Part shown: in pieces, positions 48,801-60,620 of the stretch
Position numbering within the stretch: position 1 is the stretch's first letter
How the letters are laid out: each line of letters opens with the position of its first letter
DNA from: Steromphala cineraria
Lineage: Eukaryota; Mollusca; Gastropoda; Trochida; Trochidae
Length of the DNA stretch: 64,000 bases
Direction of reading: 5' to 3'
NCBI GenBank assembly: GCA_916613615.1
Contig: OU744735.1
Coordinates: 52,716,082-52,780,081, forward strand
Translations under genes and position numbers: made by a program
Notes under the pieces: generated by a model
Seen by the model: the letters and a program-made list of their open reading frames with translations, nothing else
What the model was told of the DNA's origin: nothing
Database searches by the model: none

Positions 48801-50000
48801 TGTCCCTTATCGGCAGAAGGCTTATTATTTCACTGTCACAAATATTAAACAAAAATGTTGAAATTCTGGTGAAAAAAAAATTTATCTCAACAAGCTATTT
48901 ATTTGGTTATAAAAAATATTTAAGAAGCCAAATGACTAGCAAATCATGAAGAGATTCTAGTTGATCAATCCGAGAGAAAAATTAGGGAATCTAAAGCACA
49001 TTCATCACTTTCTTTGAACTGAAAACTTCTACAAAATAGCCAAAATTATATAAGAAATAACCTTTCTGTGATTCCAAAAACTTTTTAATAGAACAGGGAT
49101 AATCCTCTAAAACTATTTGATTTTGAATTTGGGTTACATTGCTATAACATAATTTAGAAATTTTTTGAGGTTAGGTTGATATCCAATATGGTGTAAACAG
49201 CAAACAAAGCTGATGACGCATGTGCACAAGGTCTATTTTCAACTAGGTATTTATTTGCTTATACAAAATATTTTAGAAGCCAAATAACTTGGAAGTCATG
49301 AACATTATTAAAGATTGTATATGACCAATCCAAGCAAAATGTTTGAGGCTAAAGCAACATGGCCCTTTCCTTGCACTGGAAAATACTGCAAAATACTGCA
49401 AAATAGCAACAAATATATGTATGAATTAAAAAAAAACTTTCTGTTTATCCAAATATTTTTTTCATAGAACAGGGATATTTGATTTAGGATATGGGATTTC
49501 ATGACCTTGCTATAACAAATTTTTTTTGAAGGGAATCTTTGTAAAAATATCACTCAGATGAGTGAACAATGTAAGCAAATTATGTTTCAAGCATCCTCTA
49601 AAATATATTAACTTAACTTCCATCTGAATTCAATTGATAAACTAATCCTTGCGATTGAAATTACCAAAGTAAAAAAATTATATAATTACAGAAAAAAATG
49701 TAAATTGAGTTCACTTCTTGATTGAACTTGAGTACCTAGACTAAAATTTAGTCTAAGAAATATATTGTTTTTGAAATAATTACATGCTTTTCAAAATTTT
49801 TATTTCTTGGTCTCCTCATTTCATTGCTGTAGCCTAGACTTGCTGAAGGAGAACCTAGACTGTATTAAAGGCTCCTTTATATTTACAGTCCTGAAGCTGG
49901 ACTATTGAGTACCCGGTAACTTGTTTTCTTAACTTTCATGACTTGAAAATCATTTGGCTTTTAGAATATTTGTTTTCATAACCAAATAAACACCTAGTTG
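48801..50000. repeat. Fold-back repeat with three related segments
   Basis: The segment CAACTAGGTATTTATTTG...AAGCCAAATAACTTGGAAGTC (49240-49303) has an inverted counterpart at 49937-50000 and a diverged direct counterpart from 48888 that extends about 230 bases (including 'aatagaacaggga'). No coding capacity. Confidence 0.55.
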
Positions 50001-50814
50001 CCATATTTCTTTTCTTTACCAGAATTTACACTTTTTTGCTAATTATTTGTGACAGCAAAATAATTGAGTGGGTATGGAAATTCATCTGATTCTAAACATT
50101 TGACATCTAATCTATATTTTAACTGGCTGGTAATAAGATTAGTAAAATCTATACATAGTGCCATTTGAGAGGGATATAGCTTGACAATGTCAGCTGCTTG
50201 TTTGAAAGTGGGAGAGGTCCTTTGGTAAAAAAAAAAACAGTATTGAAAGTGAAAGATTTCTCAAATGCCTTACAGCGAGGTGGCAGCGATTACGTGGCAA
50301 TAACTGCTCCCCAACCAGCAAAGTAAAGTAAAAATTGGCAGCTGTTTGAAAATTGTCAATTTAATTCAACAAAAGTATAACAGTAATTAACATTAGTAAT
50401 GGAAGGAAATTGTTTTTTTGAAGGTTTTTGATAATCAAAAGCCATGTCTTGGGAAGATATTTCAACAATTTGAATTAGAGTAGATATGTATCAAGAATAT
50501 CAAACTCAGTTTTTAGGGAACTAAATTCTTTGATTTCACCCTCTCTTGTAAATATTTGATTAACATATGATAATCCTTTATTATACCATCATGCATACAT
50601 CCATATGTCTTTTTCAGGAACAAAATTCATTATTGGCATTTGTAAAAACATAACCGAACCTGAAATGTCCTCATATCCGAGATCTACATAACTTGATATG
50701 ACAAATTTATTGTCAATTTTTGGCTCATCTGGCCTGTATGGAAGTAATTTATTAAACGCATTGAGCCATGTTTGTTTCAAGAGGTTAGTGGAGATATTAT
50801 CGGAATGACCCATG
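50001..50814. other. Intergenic sequence
   Basis: No gene or repeat recognised. Confidence 0.4.
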
Positions 50815-50816
50815 TA

Positions 50817-53048
50817 GCACAACTACATCGGCCTGACGCTGTTATTATTATCGGCCCGACGTCGTCCGACTCCATCGGGCCGATGAAGTTTTGCTCATCG
50901 GTTCTACATAGACCCGATATCTGCATAACATTATCGGGCCAGCATCGGCCCGGCATCGGTCTGTATTTGAATCACTAATTACCGGTAGTAATTAATTATT
51001 TTTTTGTAATTAGTAGTATTTTTGTAGGACATTGAACTTGAGCCGACTTCACTTTTATTAATTCAATCATCAGTGGTAGACTATTAGCTCTTAAAATCAT
51101 ATAACTCTTGTTGGAAAGTATTTTCAAAATTCAGGCTTGGGATAATTATAGTCTTAAAATTATCAATTCTACATATAAAGAAATGACATCTTATGATTTA
51201 GAAAACAACTATCGCGAGGGAATATATGTCCCTTTTACCTTAATGTTAACTTCATTACATATTCAAAGCCACTTTTTCCATAACAAAGTATGACACTTTT
51301 GCATTAAAAACTCCTGAGTGTGTTATTTCATAACTTAAAACCTAGAATAAAACTATTTTCTTTGACAATTATCTGTAAGTCTATTTCATTCTAATACAAT
51401 TAAAGAATAACAAATGTTTTAATTTGATATTAACATTTTAATCAGTGAAAATAGTAAATGAATCAGAGTGAAAATTTGGATCTTAAAAGTTAATTGTTTC
51501 ATCCACTTTCCTCCACACTCCTGTTTGCTTCACCGTGGAGCATTTCCATAATGGCATGTTCAATGTCTTTTTAGAAGCTTGCCTTGTATCTGTGTTTTTC
51601 TTGACAGCCTCTGAATTAAATGAAAATATTTATCAATCTATATGTAAGGAGATATATTTATGATATAATGATGCTCTGACGAGGACTAAATGTGACAACC
51701 TAATGGGACCGCACGGTGCGCAAAAGTTAACAAAAGCTAAACTAAATTTCGCGACAAATCATGGAGATAATTGAAAAAAATGTTTCCATTGGTTGAGAAG
51801 TAAGAAAATATTTATTCAATACTTGAATCGAGTTAGTAGGATATTATGTTCTTACCAGTCAGTAATCGCATCAAATCATGTATGACACTATACCCTTTAT
51901 GTATACTATTGGGAATGTAATTCATATACCAACCAAGGAAAGTTTTCTAGTTTTGATGAATTCTTGTGTTTGTATTTAAGAAATGAAAACATCGTCTATT
52001 GGTATGTGTCGACTTCACGCTTCAAAATGCATGCATCAATATTCACACCAGACAATTTTAAATTACACTATTAAGTGAGGATGTTCTCGGCAACTTAGTC
52101 CTCATAAAACATTTTTTAAAAGAAATTACAGATGCGAGTCTTTCTATTAAAATGCTCGAGTTCTCTATTCATTGTTGAGTGCTAAATAAATTGATTCGAT
52201 GTTATGTGTGCATTTCAGATTCATATATCACCCTGAGTCAATTGAATGATTAAAAGAGAAACTTGTCAAGTGTAGATGTACATGTACCATTGACTTATAA
52301 GCACTGTATTTGTAGAAAGATTCATGAATTTGCCTGCTATATTACTACCGGTAAGTAAATATCTTAGCCTAAATCAGCATCAATTACTGGTTAACAGAAC
52401 AGCGAAAGATAGGACTTTAAATATGAAATAGCAAATTGATATCTTACCCGATGTTGTCGTCAGAGTGTTAATTCCAATCCTCAAGTTTTTCTATGGGAAG
52501 CCACGATACAAGGTGCTAGCACGCAGGAGTGAGAGAAGGCGGGATCTAACAGCTTTCTTTTTGGCGCGAAGCTTAAGGACTAAATGTATTAATCATGATA
52601 AAATTATATTCTTATCAAAATGAATTATATATACTCATCTGAAATGGTTTGAAGAAAACTGTTTTTAATGTTAAATTTTATTCATAAAATTTTCTTAGAG
52701 AAATATGATACCTTTTCAGTTTTCACTACAATTCCGGGCTTCAGAGAGGTGCCTGGGTTATCGGCCCGTACATGAGGCTTGTCGTGTAGCCTGAAGATGA
52801 TTTTTCACACAATGCTTTCGGTAGAAATCTTTGGAGCCATTGCTGCACCAAGTTACTATCAGTATGTGCATAAATATTTTCCCCACTTAATATAGTCTCA
52901 CTCATCAGTCTGAAATCTAAGCAGTTTGCGATGTTAAAGGGCTGATGGTGCCGCTCTTAGGTCGTCGTCAGCTCGATGCAGTTAGCTGATGTAAAACATG
53001 TGCCGACGGCGCCGATCTTTAGCCGACGCCGGCCAGATGTAGGTGTGC
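50817..53048. mobile_element. 2.2 kb TIR element with ATCGGGCC-type iterations
   Basis: The ends read GCACAACTACATCGGCC and, inverted, GCACACCTACATCTGGCC, flanked by TA (50815-50816, 53049-53050). Within 150 bases of the left end are six variants of CATCGGGCC/ATCGGCCCGA; GC-rich relatives recur near the right end (52755-53040). The interior is AT-rich with no transposase. Non-autonomous; superfamily unknown. Confidence 0.6.
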
Positions 53049-53083
53049 TAGCTAGGGAAACTCTGGATTATCGAAAATGAATA

Positions 53084-53172
53084 AGGCCTAGAAAGCTGAA
53101 ACTGATAGTAAAGACTCCTTGACTAGTTAAGGGTTATAAATTGTAGCTTTGGTGGCCCTGTGGCCCTTAATT
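53084..53172 (+). repeat. Repeat family 1, internal fragment
   Basis: One unit only: 'aaggcctagaaagctgaaac...cttgactag...ttgtagctttggtggccctg'. Confidence 0.7.
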
Positions 53173-53268
53173 TTGTCAAGAAAAGTCTTGAAAAGCCTCA
53201 AACTGTCTCTTCAATAAATGTTTTAAAGACGCAGACATCTGTTTTGTAATATGACATACCATAAAGGT

Positions 53269-53545
53269 TTTTAGCTCACCTTTACAAAGTAAATGTGAGC
53301 TTATGTCGTGGCTCTTCGTCCGTCGTTCGTCTGTCCGTCCGTAAACTTTCACGAAAAAGACTACTCCTCCTAAACGAATCCAGATATCATTCTGAAATTG
53401 TAGAATGTTATACCCATTGTGATTCCTCACAGAAAGGTAGACATTTCAGTTTTGAGAATCCAAGATGGCTGCCATGGCAGCCATATTGAATTTTCAATTA
53501 GATTTCATGAAAAAGACTACTTCTCCTAAACCAATCTAGATATCA
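53269..53545 (+). repeat. Repeat family 2 (AGCTCACC hairpin + CCGT)
   Basis: It begins with hairpin AGCTCACcttTACaaaGTAaatGTGAGCT (53273-53302). This is followed by a cgtccgtcgttcgtctgtccgtccg stretch and two units of 'actactcctcctaaacgaatccagatatcatt'. It is cut by the start of a family 1 copy at 53546. Confidence 0.65.
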
Positions 53546-54438
53546 TTTTTAGCTCATCTGGCCTGTAAGGCCCGATGGGCTTATGGCATGGCAAGTTGTC
53601 CGGCGTCCGTCCATCCGTCCGTCCGTAAACTTTGTGGAATTTCGACTTCTTTACCAGAACCATAAGGCCTGGAAAGCTGAAACTTTGTGTACAGACTCCT
53701 TGACTAGTAAGGATTATAAATTGTAGCTTTGGTGGCACTGTGGCCCCTAATAAGGGCCACAGGGGCCACACCCTTAAAACCTCTTTTTAACCCCCGCAAC
53801 AATTTCCATGGCAACAATTTGGACTTAGTCTTTTTCAAGGGTTTCAGCATCAAATCATTTAGAATTTTGAATATTTTGTTTGTTACAATTGTGGAGTTGA
53901 TAGGTTATTTATTCAAGTTGAATTATACAGAGAACATTAATGGTGCTTTTAACTGCTTTATGATAGTATTGTTTAGAGGTTTGGAGCATTTGAGGAAGGG
54001 GGAGACATCTGTTTTTACGGGTAAAAACACTTTCTAGTTATAAATTGTAACTTTTGTGACCCTGTGACTCCTAGACAGGGGCCACGCCCTAAAAATGTTT
54101 TTTCAACTTCTTCTCAAGAACCAAAAGGCCTAGAAAGCTGCAACTTTGTATACAGACTCCTTGTTTAGTGAGGATTAGAAATTGTAGCTTGGGTGACCCT
54201 GTTTCCCCTAATAAGGACCACAGGGGTCACACCCTTCAAACTTATTTTCGTGTTCTTCAAAAGCGTACGGCGTAGAAAGCTGAAACCTTGTGTGCAGACT
54301 CCTAAGTTAAATAAGGAGGATCCTCAATCGTACATATCGTGACCCTGTGGCCCCTACTAAGTGGAAACCACTTTTGCAACAACCTAAAGCAAAATTCATT
54401 TGAAGCCTAATGAGCTACAGAGCCCATGACTCTATTTA
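53546..54438 (+). repeat. Repeat family 1 copy with an insert
   Basis: Complete start (AGCTCATCTGGCCTGtaAGGCCCGATGGGCTT hairpin, then CCGT repeats at 53605-53628) and complete end (gatgagct-like 54408, agagcccatgactcta). About 240 unrelated bases at 53795-54035 interrupt the tandem units. Confidence 0.75.
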
Positions 54439-54687
54439 TGAGTAATGAAAAGGCACCTTTGCTGCCTTGCTGGAAATGGCAGTGAATATATGATTGAAAT
54501 ATCATTTCAGATTTGAAAACAATAAAAACAACTGACTTATTCTCGATTAACTCGCAACTTAATTGAGCAACAGGTAAATCCCAAATGTATTTTTGTAGGC
54601 CTACTGTCTTCATTACAGTAGGATTTTGAATATGGTATATAAATATTTATCATTGCATAAATTGGTTTAATGTTTTCTTTGCTGCAG
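54439..54687. other. Sequence before GT25 exon remnants
   Basis: No feature beyond a normal-looking acceptor (tttctttgctgcag) ending at 54687. Confidence 0.4.
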
Positions 54688-55157
54688 GGCACCGACGTTT
54701 GGTGAGATTGGGTATTTCTGAGCCACTACTTCAAATGGGTTGAGGTAGGAACTAGAAAATGTTTCAAATCATTTTGTATATATATATTATCCACAATATA
54801 TAATTAATGAGCATTGCTCTCATCACAATGTTCTATTTTGAAAAGTATTGTTGTTCAATATTGCATTAGCGTAAGTCTTTAAATTAGTAACTGAGTTGCA
54901 GTTGATCTATTGACTCTTTGACCTTGAATGAAAGTAAAAGCATGGCAATTTCTTTTGAGTTCTGATTTGAATGATGATAATCTTTGAATTAACATTTTTT
55001 CAAGCTAATATTTGCACAATGTATTTCTTTCACTTTTATCTGGCAGGCTGTGGAGAAAGGATATGAGAAGATACTTGTTTTAGAAGATGATGTCCGAATT
55101 GAACCCTACTTCCGCAAGAAGTTCAACATTAGATTTGTATCAGACTGGGGAACTTGT
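54688..55157 (+). pseudogene. Two exons of a GT25 (procollagen galactosyltransferase-like) gene
   Basis: Exon A, 54688-54744, encodes GEIGY then, one base out of frame, FLSHYFKWVE, matching the GEIGCFLSHY motif of GT25 enzymes (known: UDP-galactose transfer to hydroxylysine of collagens in the ER). Exon B, 55047 to about 55157, starts in phase with AVEKGYEKILVLEDDVRIEPYFRKKF, the family's LVLEDD metal-binding segment with the Asp pair intact. Splice sites flank A well (cag|, |gtaggaa). B's end is unclear; after RKKF no homology is seen. A one-base loss in exon A breaks the frame. No other exon of the gene is found in the window, so it is either a fragment or part of a gene with distant exons. 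Confidence 0.55.
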
Positions 55158-55221
55158 GTAAGTTTTGTGTAAAGTAACTTTAAACCTTTGTTTCTTATTG
55201 TATAACCAAAGTATTTCAGCT

Positions 55222-55488
55222 TTTTATGCCCCCGAATCGGAGATTCCGGGGGTATATTGTTTTTCACCTGTCCGTCTGTCCGTCCGTCTGTCCGTTTGTC
55301 CACAAAAACTTTAACCTTGGTCATAACTTTTGATTGGTCAGAGCTAGGTCTTTGATACTTGACATATGGATCCCATGTGATGAGACCTTTCAGATGACAC
55401 CATGACATTTGACCTTGTGACCTTGACCTTGACACAGCGAGCAGGTTGCATCCGGGGGCATTCGTGTTTCACAAACACATCTTGTTTA
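55222..55488 (+). repeat. Repeat family 3 (ATGCCCCCG hairpin + GTCCGTCTGT)
   Basis: Hairpin GCCCCCGAATCggaGATTCCGGGGGT at 55228-55252, then a CCGTCTGTCCGTCCG stretch. TGACCTTGACCTTG half-site-like repeats (55405-55435) and the end signature 'ccgggggcattcgtgtttcac' follow. Confidence 0.7.
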
Positions 55489-55574
55489 TCTTAAATTTCA
55501 TAAAACACTACAAAAGTAAAGCAAGTGCTGAAATATTGCCAATTCACCACCATTGACCTAAGATGTCAACATTT

Positions 55575-55920
55575 CTAGCTCATTTTAAGCTCATCTGGCC
55601 TGAAAGACCGGAATGGCTTATGGCGTGGAATTGTCTTGACTAGTGAAGCTTTGGTGACCCTGTGACCCCTAATAAGGGCATCAGGGGCCACGCCCTAAAA
55701 ACTTTTTTCATTCTCAAGACCTAGAAAGCTAAAACTTTGTGTGCAGACTTCTTGACTAGTGAGGATAATAATTTATAGCTTTGGTTGCCTTGTGGTCCCA
55801 AATAAGGGCATAAGGGGTCACACCCTTAAAACCTATTTTCATTTTCTTTTCTTGAAGCAGAGAGCCTAGAAAGTTGAAACTTTGTGTACAGATTTGAGTC
55901 TCTTGACTAATATGGTTTTC
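55575..55920 (+). repeat. Repeat family 1, truncated copy
   Basis: It starts with the AGCTCATCTGGCC hairpin (55590) but has no CCGT stretch. Two tandem units follow before it fades at about 55920. Confidence 0.7.
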
Positions 55921-56325
55921 AGATAGTGCTTAACAATTATTGCAATATTATTTTCATTGTGCAACATTTTGCAATATTATTGAACCAACTAATATCACAT
56001 AGAAAATTGTTTAATATCTTGTTTTTTGAGGCACAGTAGCAATAGTAAAAATGAAAAAAAAAGTTTCTTGGTGTGCATGAATATTAGGCCGTGTTCACAT
56101 GCCACCAAATACTTATATGAGTAAATTTACTCCTAATGAGTAAATTGGGCATGTGAACGCGTTTACACATATAGGCAAATTTGCTTCCGTAGTAAATTTA
56201 CTTCACCTCCAGAGGTATAGCAAAAGCAAATTTGCTTATAAGCAAGTTTGCCTACATAAGTATTTGCGTCATGTGAACGCAAAATGTCTTTACTCATATG
56301 AGCAAAATGGAATTATCATTTCTTA

Positions 56326-56664
56326 AAGCCCCATTAACATTCTTGCAATATTTTAAAAACTATGTTTACTGTGTTCGTAGTATTTTTAGCAATTCTTTGC
56401 GACCAACCATGAGAAGATCAGACCAAAATTCACTGAGAGGTGTTGTAAAACTTACACACAAAATGATATCACCTAAAGCGGGTTCGTAAAATGCGATAAT
56501 TGCACTCTTGGTACTGTACTTTGAACGTCGAATTAAGTATTTTATTGATGATTTAAACATGAAAATATGATATCAAACTTTCGACGCAGGATGTTTCTAA
56601 AGAGTGATGTATTTCAATAGCTTAATTTCATCACAAACCGCATGCAAGTATGAAAATGGGGCTT
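56326..56664. mobile_element. MITE, AAGCCCCATT family
   Basis: A 339-bp element with ends AAGCCCCATT and AATGGGGCTT, TA flanks (56324-56325, 56665-56666). Subterminal CTTGCA/TGCAAG are inverted. A relic of the same family is at 13345-13392. Confidence 0.7.
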
Positions 56665-57061
56665 TAATATCAGACAGTATGACATGTTTTCAAAAATAAG
56701 CTTTGGTTTGGTGATTTTAGTGAAATAAGGTCATATGGTGATAAACATATAGAGTGAAAAGAAGTTATTTGGCTCGACAGAATGCAACAGAAACTGACAA
56801 AATTAAACCAATACGGGGAAACTGAGAAATTATGTCTCTTAAACAACATGGTTGTCTTCTGTGATATTTTGTCATTGTCATGCCACACCACGGCATGCAA
56901 TCAGGGGTGTCTAAGCACTTCCAGAAACAAGGTCATCTATCTTCAGTTGCCAAAATATATGGTAACATTGGCGCAACTCAAACCATAGCTGGAAATGGTT
57001 TGGGAGAGGCTAAGGTTAGCTCTGTAAGTAAGGGTTGGCTTCAGGGTTATATAGATAGGTA

Positions 57062-59088
57062 CGAGGGGCGTTCGATAAGTGTTGCAACTTCAATATAAAA
57101 CCAACTCGCGTAGTCAATTTTTAGCTCATCAGGACTGAAAGTCCAGATGGGCTTATGGCATGGTCCGGCGTCCGTCCGTCCGTAAACTTTTGACACTTTC
57201 GACTTCTCCTCATGAACCATACACATTAGAGAGCTGAAATTTTGTGTACAAGTACCTTAGCATATGGAGATTCTAATTTGTAACTATGGTGACCCTGTGA
57301 CCCCAAATAGGGTCACAGGGGTCACAACCTTAAAAACCTATTTTCATCTTCTTCTCCAGTACTAAAAGGACTATAGAGTTGAAAATGATATGTGCAGACT
57401 CCTTGGCCAATCGGGATTCTTAATTGTAGATTTCGTGACCCCATGACCCCAAATAGGGTCACAGGGGTCACATCCTTAAAAACCAATTCTCATCTTCTTC
57501 TCCAGTTCCAAAAGGTCTAGAGAGTTAATATTGATATGTGCAGACTCCTTGGACAATGGGGATTCTAATTTGTAACTTTGGTGAACCTGTGACCCCAAAT
57601 AGGGTCACAGGGGTCACAACCTTAAAAACCTATTTTCATCTTCTTCTCTAGTTCTAAAAGGACTAGAGAGTTGAAAGTGATATGTGCAGACTCCTTGGAC
57701 AATGGGGATTCTAATTTGTAACTTTGTTGACCCTGTGACCCAAAATAGGGTCACAGGGGTCACAACCTTAAAAAACTATTTTCATCTTCTTCTCAAGTTC
57801 CAAAAGGTCTAGAGAGCTGAAATTATATGTGCAGACTCCTTGGCCAATGGTGATTCTAAACTGTAGGTTTTGTGACCCCATGACCGCAAATAGGGTCACA
57901 GGGGTCACAATCTTAAAAACCACTTTTTCTCCATTAGATGACAGTCTATGGCAAATTTATTTCTCCTTGGATATTTTAGTGTGGACTTCTTTCACTGTCT
58001 GATATTGGCGATCTAGAAAGTGTTGAATAATAATACATTTGTTTTGTAATTTTTTTATAGGTTTTCTTGCAATAGGTAACATCAGTTTCATTTTTAGCTC
58101 ATCTTGCCTGTATAAAGCAAACTTGATATGATGCCTGATGAGCTACAGAGCCAATGGCTCTATTTTTTACTTTTATTTTTCAATATAGTTACCCTTCACC
58201 TCAATACACTTATTCCATTTCTCTTTAAGACTTTTGATGCCGCTTTTGTAGAAGTCTTCCGTTTGCCCCCCTAACCACGCCTCTGTGGCAGCTTTGACGT
58301 CTTCGTCATCCCGGAAGTGCCTTCCACGTAGGGCGGATTTCAGGTTTCTGAACAGGAAGTAGTCACTGGGGGCTAGGTCTGGGCTGTAGGGTGGGTGGTT
58401 AAGCTGTTCGAATCCACAATCACGTATAGCGGCCTGTGCAACTCTTGACTTGTGGACTGGAGCGTTGTCATGCAAAATCAGAACACCACGTGTCAACATT
58501 CCACGGCGTTTCTGTCGAATTGTCTTTCGCAATTCTTGCATTAGGTTGGCATAATATTGACCTTTCAATGTAGTTTTGGTTGGCAAGTAATCAATTAATA
58601 ATATGCCTTTTGCATCCCAAAAGATTGTCGCCATAACCTTGCCAGCTGATGGTTGAGTGCGAAACTTCAGGGGAGGCGGTGAACTCGGGTGCTTCCATTG
58701 CTTGGATTCCAGTTAAGTTTCCGGGTCCCAGTGGTGGATTCAGGTTTCGTCACCTGTCACCAGACGAGACAAAAACCTGGCTTCATCCGCATTAAACCGA
58801 TCCAGGAGCTCCATGCAACTTTCGGTTCTTTTCTGGCGATCTTGTGCTGTGAGGTACCCATCTTGCAGATACCTTGGACATACCAAGATGGTCATGAATT
58901 ATTTTTTCAACACTTCCAACTGATATCTGGAATTCCAAAGACAGTTCAGAAACTTTAACACGGCGGTCAGCTAAAATTCGTCTTTCTATAGCGGCAATAA
59001 CATCCGGTCGGGTGACTTCAGATGGCCTGCCTGGATACTGCAAATTAGACATGACCCTCCATCTTCCAAATGGTTCAATAGCTTTCAT
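57062..59088 (-). pseudogene. mariner (DD34D) transposase, degraded and interrupted
   Basis: Reading on -, remnants from 59088: IERRILADRRVKVSELSLEFQ and IIHDHLGMSKVSARWVP (second helix-turn-helix). A one-base frameshift near 58852 follows. Then VTGDET holds the first catalytic Asp, followed by a stop in place of Trp and another stop 12 codons on. Then ATIFWDAKGILLIDYL, LILHDNAPVHKS (second Asp) and HPPYSPDLAPSDYFLF; the third Asp is 34 residues after the second, hence DD34D. It ends at TAA 58175-58173. The first about 60 residues are absent. The 3' terminus CGAGGGGCGTTCGATAAGTG (57062-) follows TA. A 1.05 kb family 1 repeat lies between it and the stop codon. Confidence 0.85.
57118..58168 (+). 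repeat. Repeat family 1 copy with five tandem units, inside the mariner
   Basis: Starts TTTTTAGCTCATCAGGACTG with hairpin and CCGT stretch (57165-57185). Five units of about 145 bases follow, each containing the inverted repeat gaccctgtgacccc/ggggtcac around 'aaatagggtcaca'. Ends 'gatgagctacagagccaatggctc'. T-runs at both junctions hide any target duplication. Confidence 0.8.
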
Positions 59089-59251
59089 AGGACAACAAAA
59101 TCCAAATACTTATATAAGCAAATGTGTTTTACACCTTACACTATTTATCCATGTGAACGCATAGTATATTTGCTTTTACTCATATGTGCAAATTTGCTTA
59201 TGTGAGCAAAAATACTCATATAAGTATTTGATGGCATGTGAACACGGCCTA

Positions 59252-59860
59252 AGGGCTGTGTGAAAAGTGAAAGTAGACATTTGTACATATGTACATGTCA
59301 TTAACACTTACATGCAAAATTTATCTTCATGAGCATTACTCTATTTTTCAAAAGATCTGAAATGCATTTAATCAAATGTATGATGCTTAACCTGCATACA
59401 TACAATTTGTATATAAATTTATTCCATTAAGCTTTTCAGAACTCATTTACTTGTGTTAGTGTTAACAAGTCTGGGGCATTATTTTGACATGTTCACTTTC
59501 AAGGTCAAAGGTCAAGGTCACCAGTTATGAAATCAATAGAAAAATCCTTGTTAGCATGATAACTTCAAAAGTTTTTGTGCATTGAAGCTCTAATTAGGTG
59601 TTTATCATCTTTGGAGGAGTACACAATTTTCGTACAAAAAGTTTTAGGTTACAATCTGTCAGAGGTCATGGTCATGGTCATGGTCACAGAAGGGTCACGA
59701 CTGAAGCATGGTGTAACAAAAACGCTTTATTTTAACTATTAGCGCTTTTATTCATTACATTTTTGGTATGCTCAAAAAAAAGTTTTCATTGATTGTGTGA
59801 CCTTGAATGTCAAAGGTCAGGGTCACAAGCAAATGCCCAATTTGCTGAGGTCTGAAGAAG
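59252..59860. other. Sequence with AGGTCA half-site repeats
   Basis: No gene. AGGTCA a AGGTCA AGGTCA at 59502-59520, plus 'ggtcatggtcatggtcatggtca' (59666-59688) and 'gtcaaaggtcagggtcac' (59810-59827), similar to the interior of repeat family 3. Probably a degraded copy without its hairpin end. Confidence 0.45.
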
Positions 59861-59861
59861 G

Positions 59862-60000
59862 CATTCTCTCCCAACAGAGGCAGATCAAGTCACGTTGATT
59901 TAGCCCCTGTTCTATTACGCTGAGTTTGTGGGATAGAATGGGAGATGCCTGATTAGAGGCATCAAAGGTAGTTGTGCAATCAGTGACGCTGTTCTTAAAT
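59862..60000 (+). mobile_element. One end of a second Mutator-like element
   Basis: CATTCTCTCCCAACAGAGGC and the following 130 bases align with the left end of the element at 27311, including 'agttgtgcaatcagtgacgctgtt'. The opposite end was not found. Confidence 0.6.
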
Positions 60001-60620
60001 CATCAGTTTAGCTACTTTAAGATGGACTGAAATGCCATGGCAACTTTAGAGATTCATGAAAAAAAGGATAGCCATTTGACATTGACTCAACTTTAAATAT
60101 CTGAAGTCGACCTACTAACAGCTTAATTACGTCTTTTTAAAAACACCGACTAATTAGGCTGGCGAGCAGAATAAAACACGCTGAAGCGTGACTGCCTTGT
60201 GGCTGCCTTGTGACGGTTAGAAGGTACGGGATTCCCTCAATGTATGCCAATGTTATGTAAAACAACACAAGCTTAGGGTAAAAGCCCAAAGTTTAACCGT
60301 CGATTAAACATCCTCCAAATATCTCAAACTTTCAACAAATCAGTAGTTAAGTTAGTCATCTTGCAATTTCTATTTATGAATATGTAAGACAATAAATGAA
60401 ACGATGATGTGCGCATAATCCTACACTGTAACAGCATACAGCTTGTCTCGCCTCATAATACTGAACGTGAAAACCCGGATGTATTTTTGCCATAAACAAT
60501 GCTCACGTGAACTGTTACATCTGCGTGCACAGTTGTTTGTTGTTATTGGTAAACATACTTAAGCAGCACAGCAGAAAGGATTTATGATATAATACTAAAA
60601 TTTTTACATTTAAACCAATC
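60001..60620. other. Intergenic sequence
   Basis: No gene or repeat recognised. Confidence 0.4.

Larger units (their letters stand above)
56087..59249. mobile_element. 3.2 kb TIR element (GGCCGTGTTCACATG ends) containing nested insertions
   Basis: The ends read GGCCGTGTTCACATGCCA with 36 of 37 terminal bases agreeing in inverted orientation; TA flanks both ends (56085-56086, 59250-59251). Next to both ends are variants of CATGTGAACGC and aagtatttgc. The interior holds a MITE (56326-56664) and a mariner (57062-59088) that itself contains a family 1 repeat. The original core appears to be short and non-coding. Confidence 0.7.

Noticed and set aside
57200..57950. CRISPR-like array
   Set aside because: Units of about 145 bases with similar but not identical repeats and no spacer structure, in a eukaryotic dispersed repeat.
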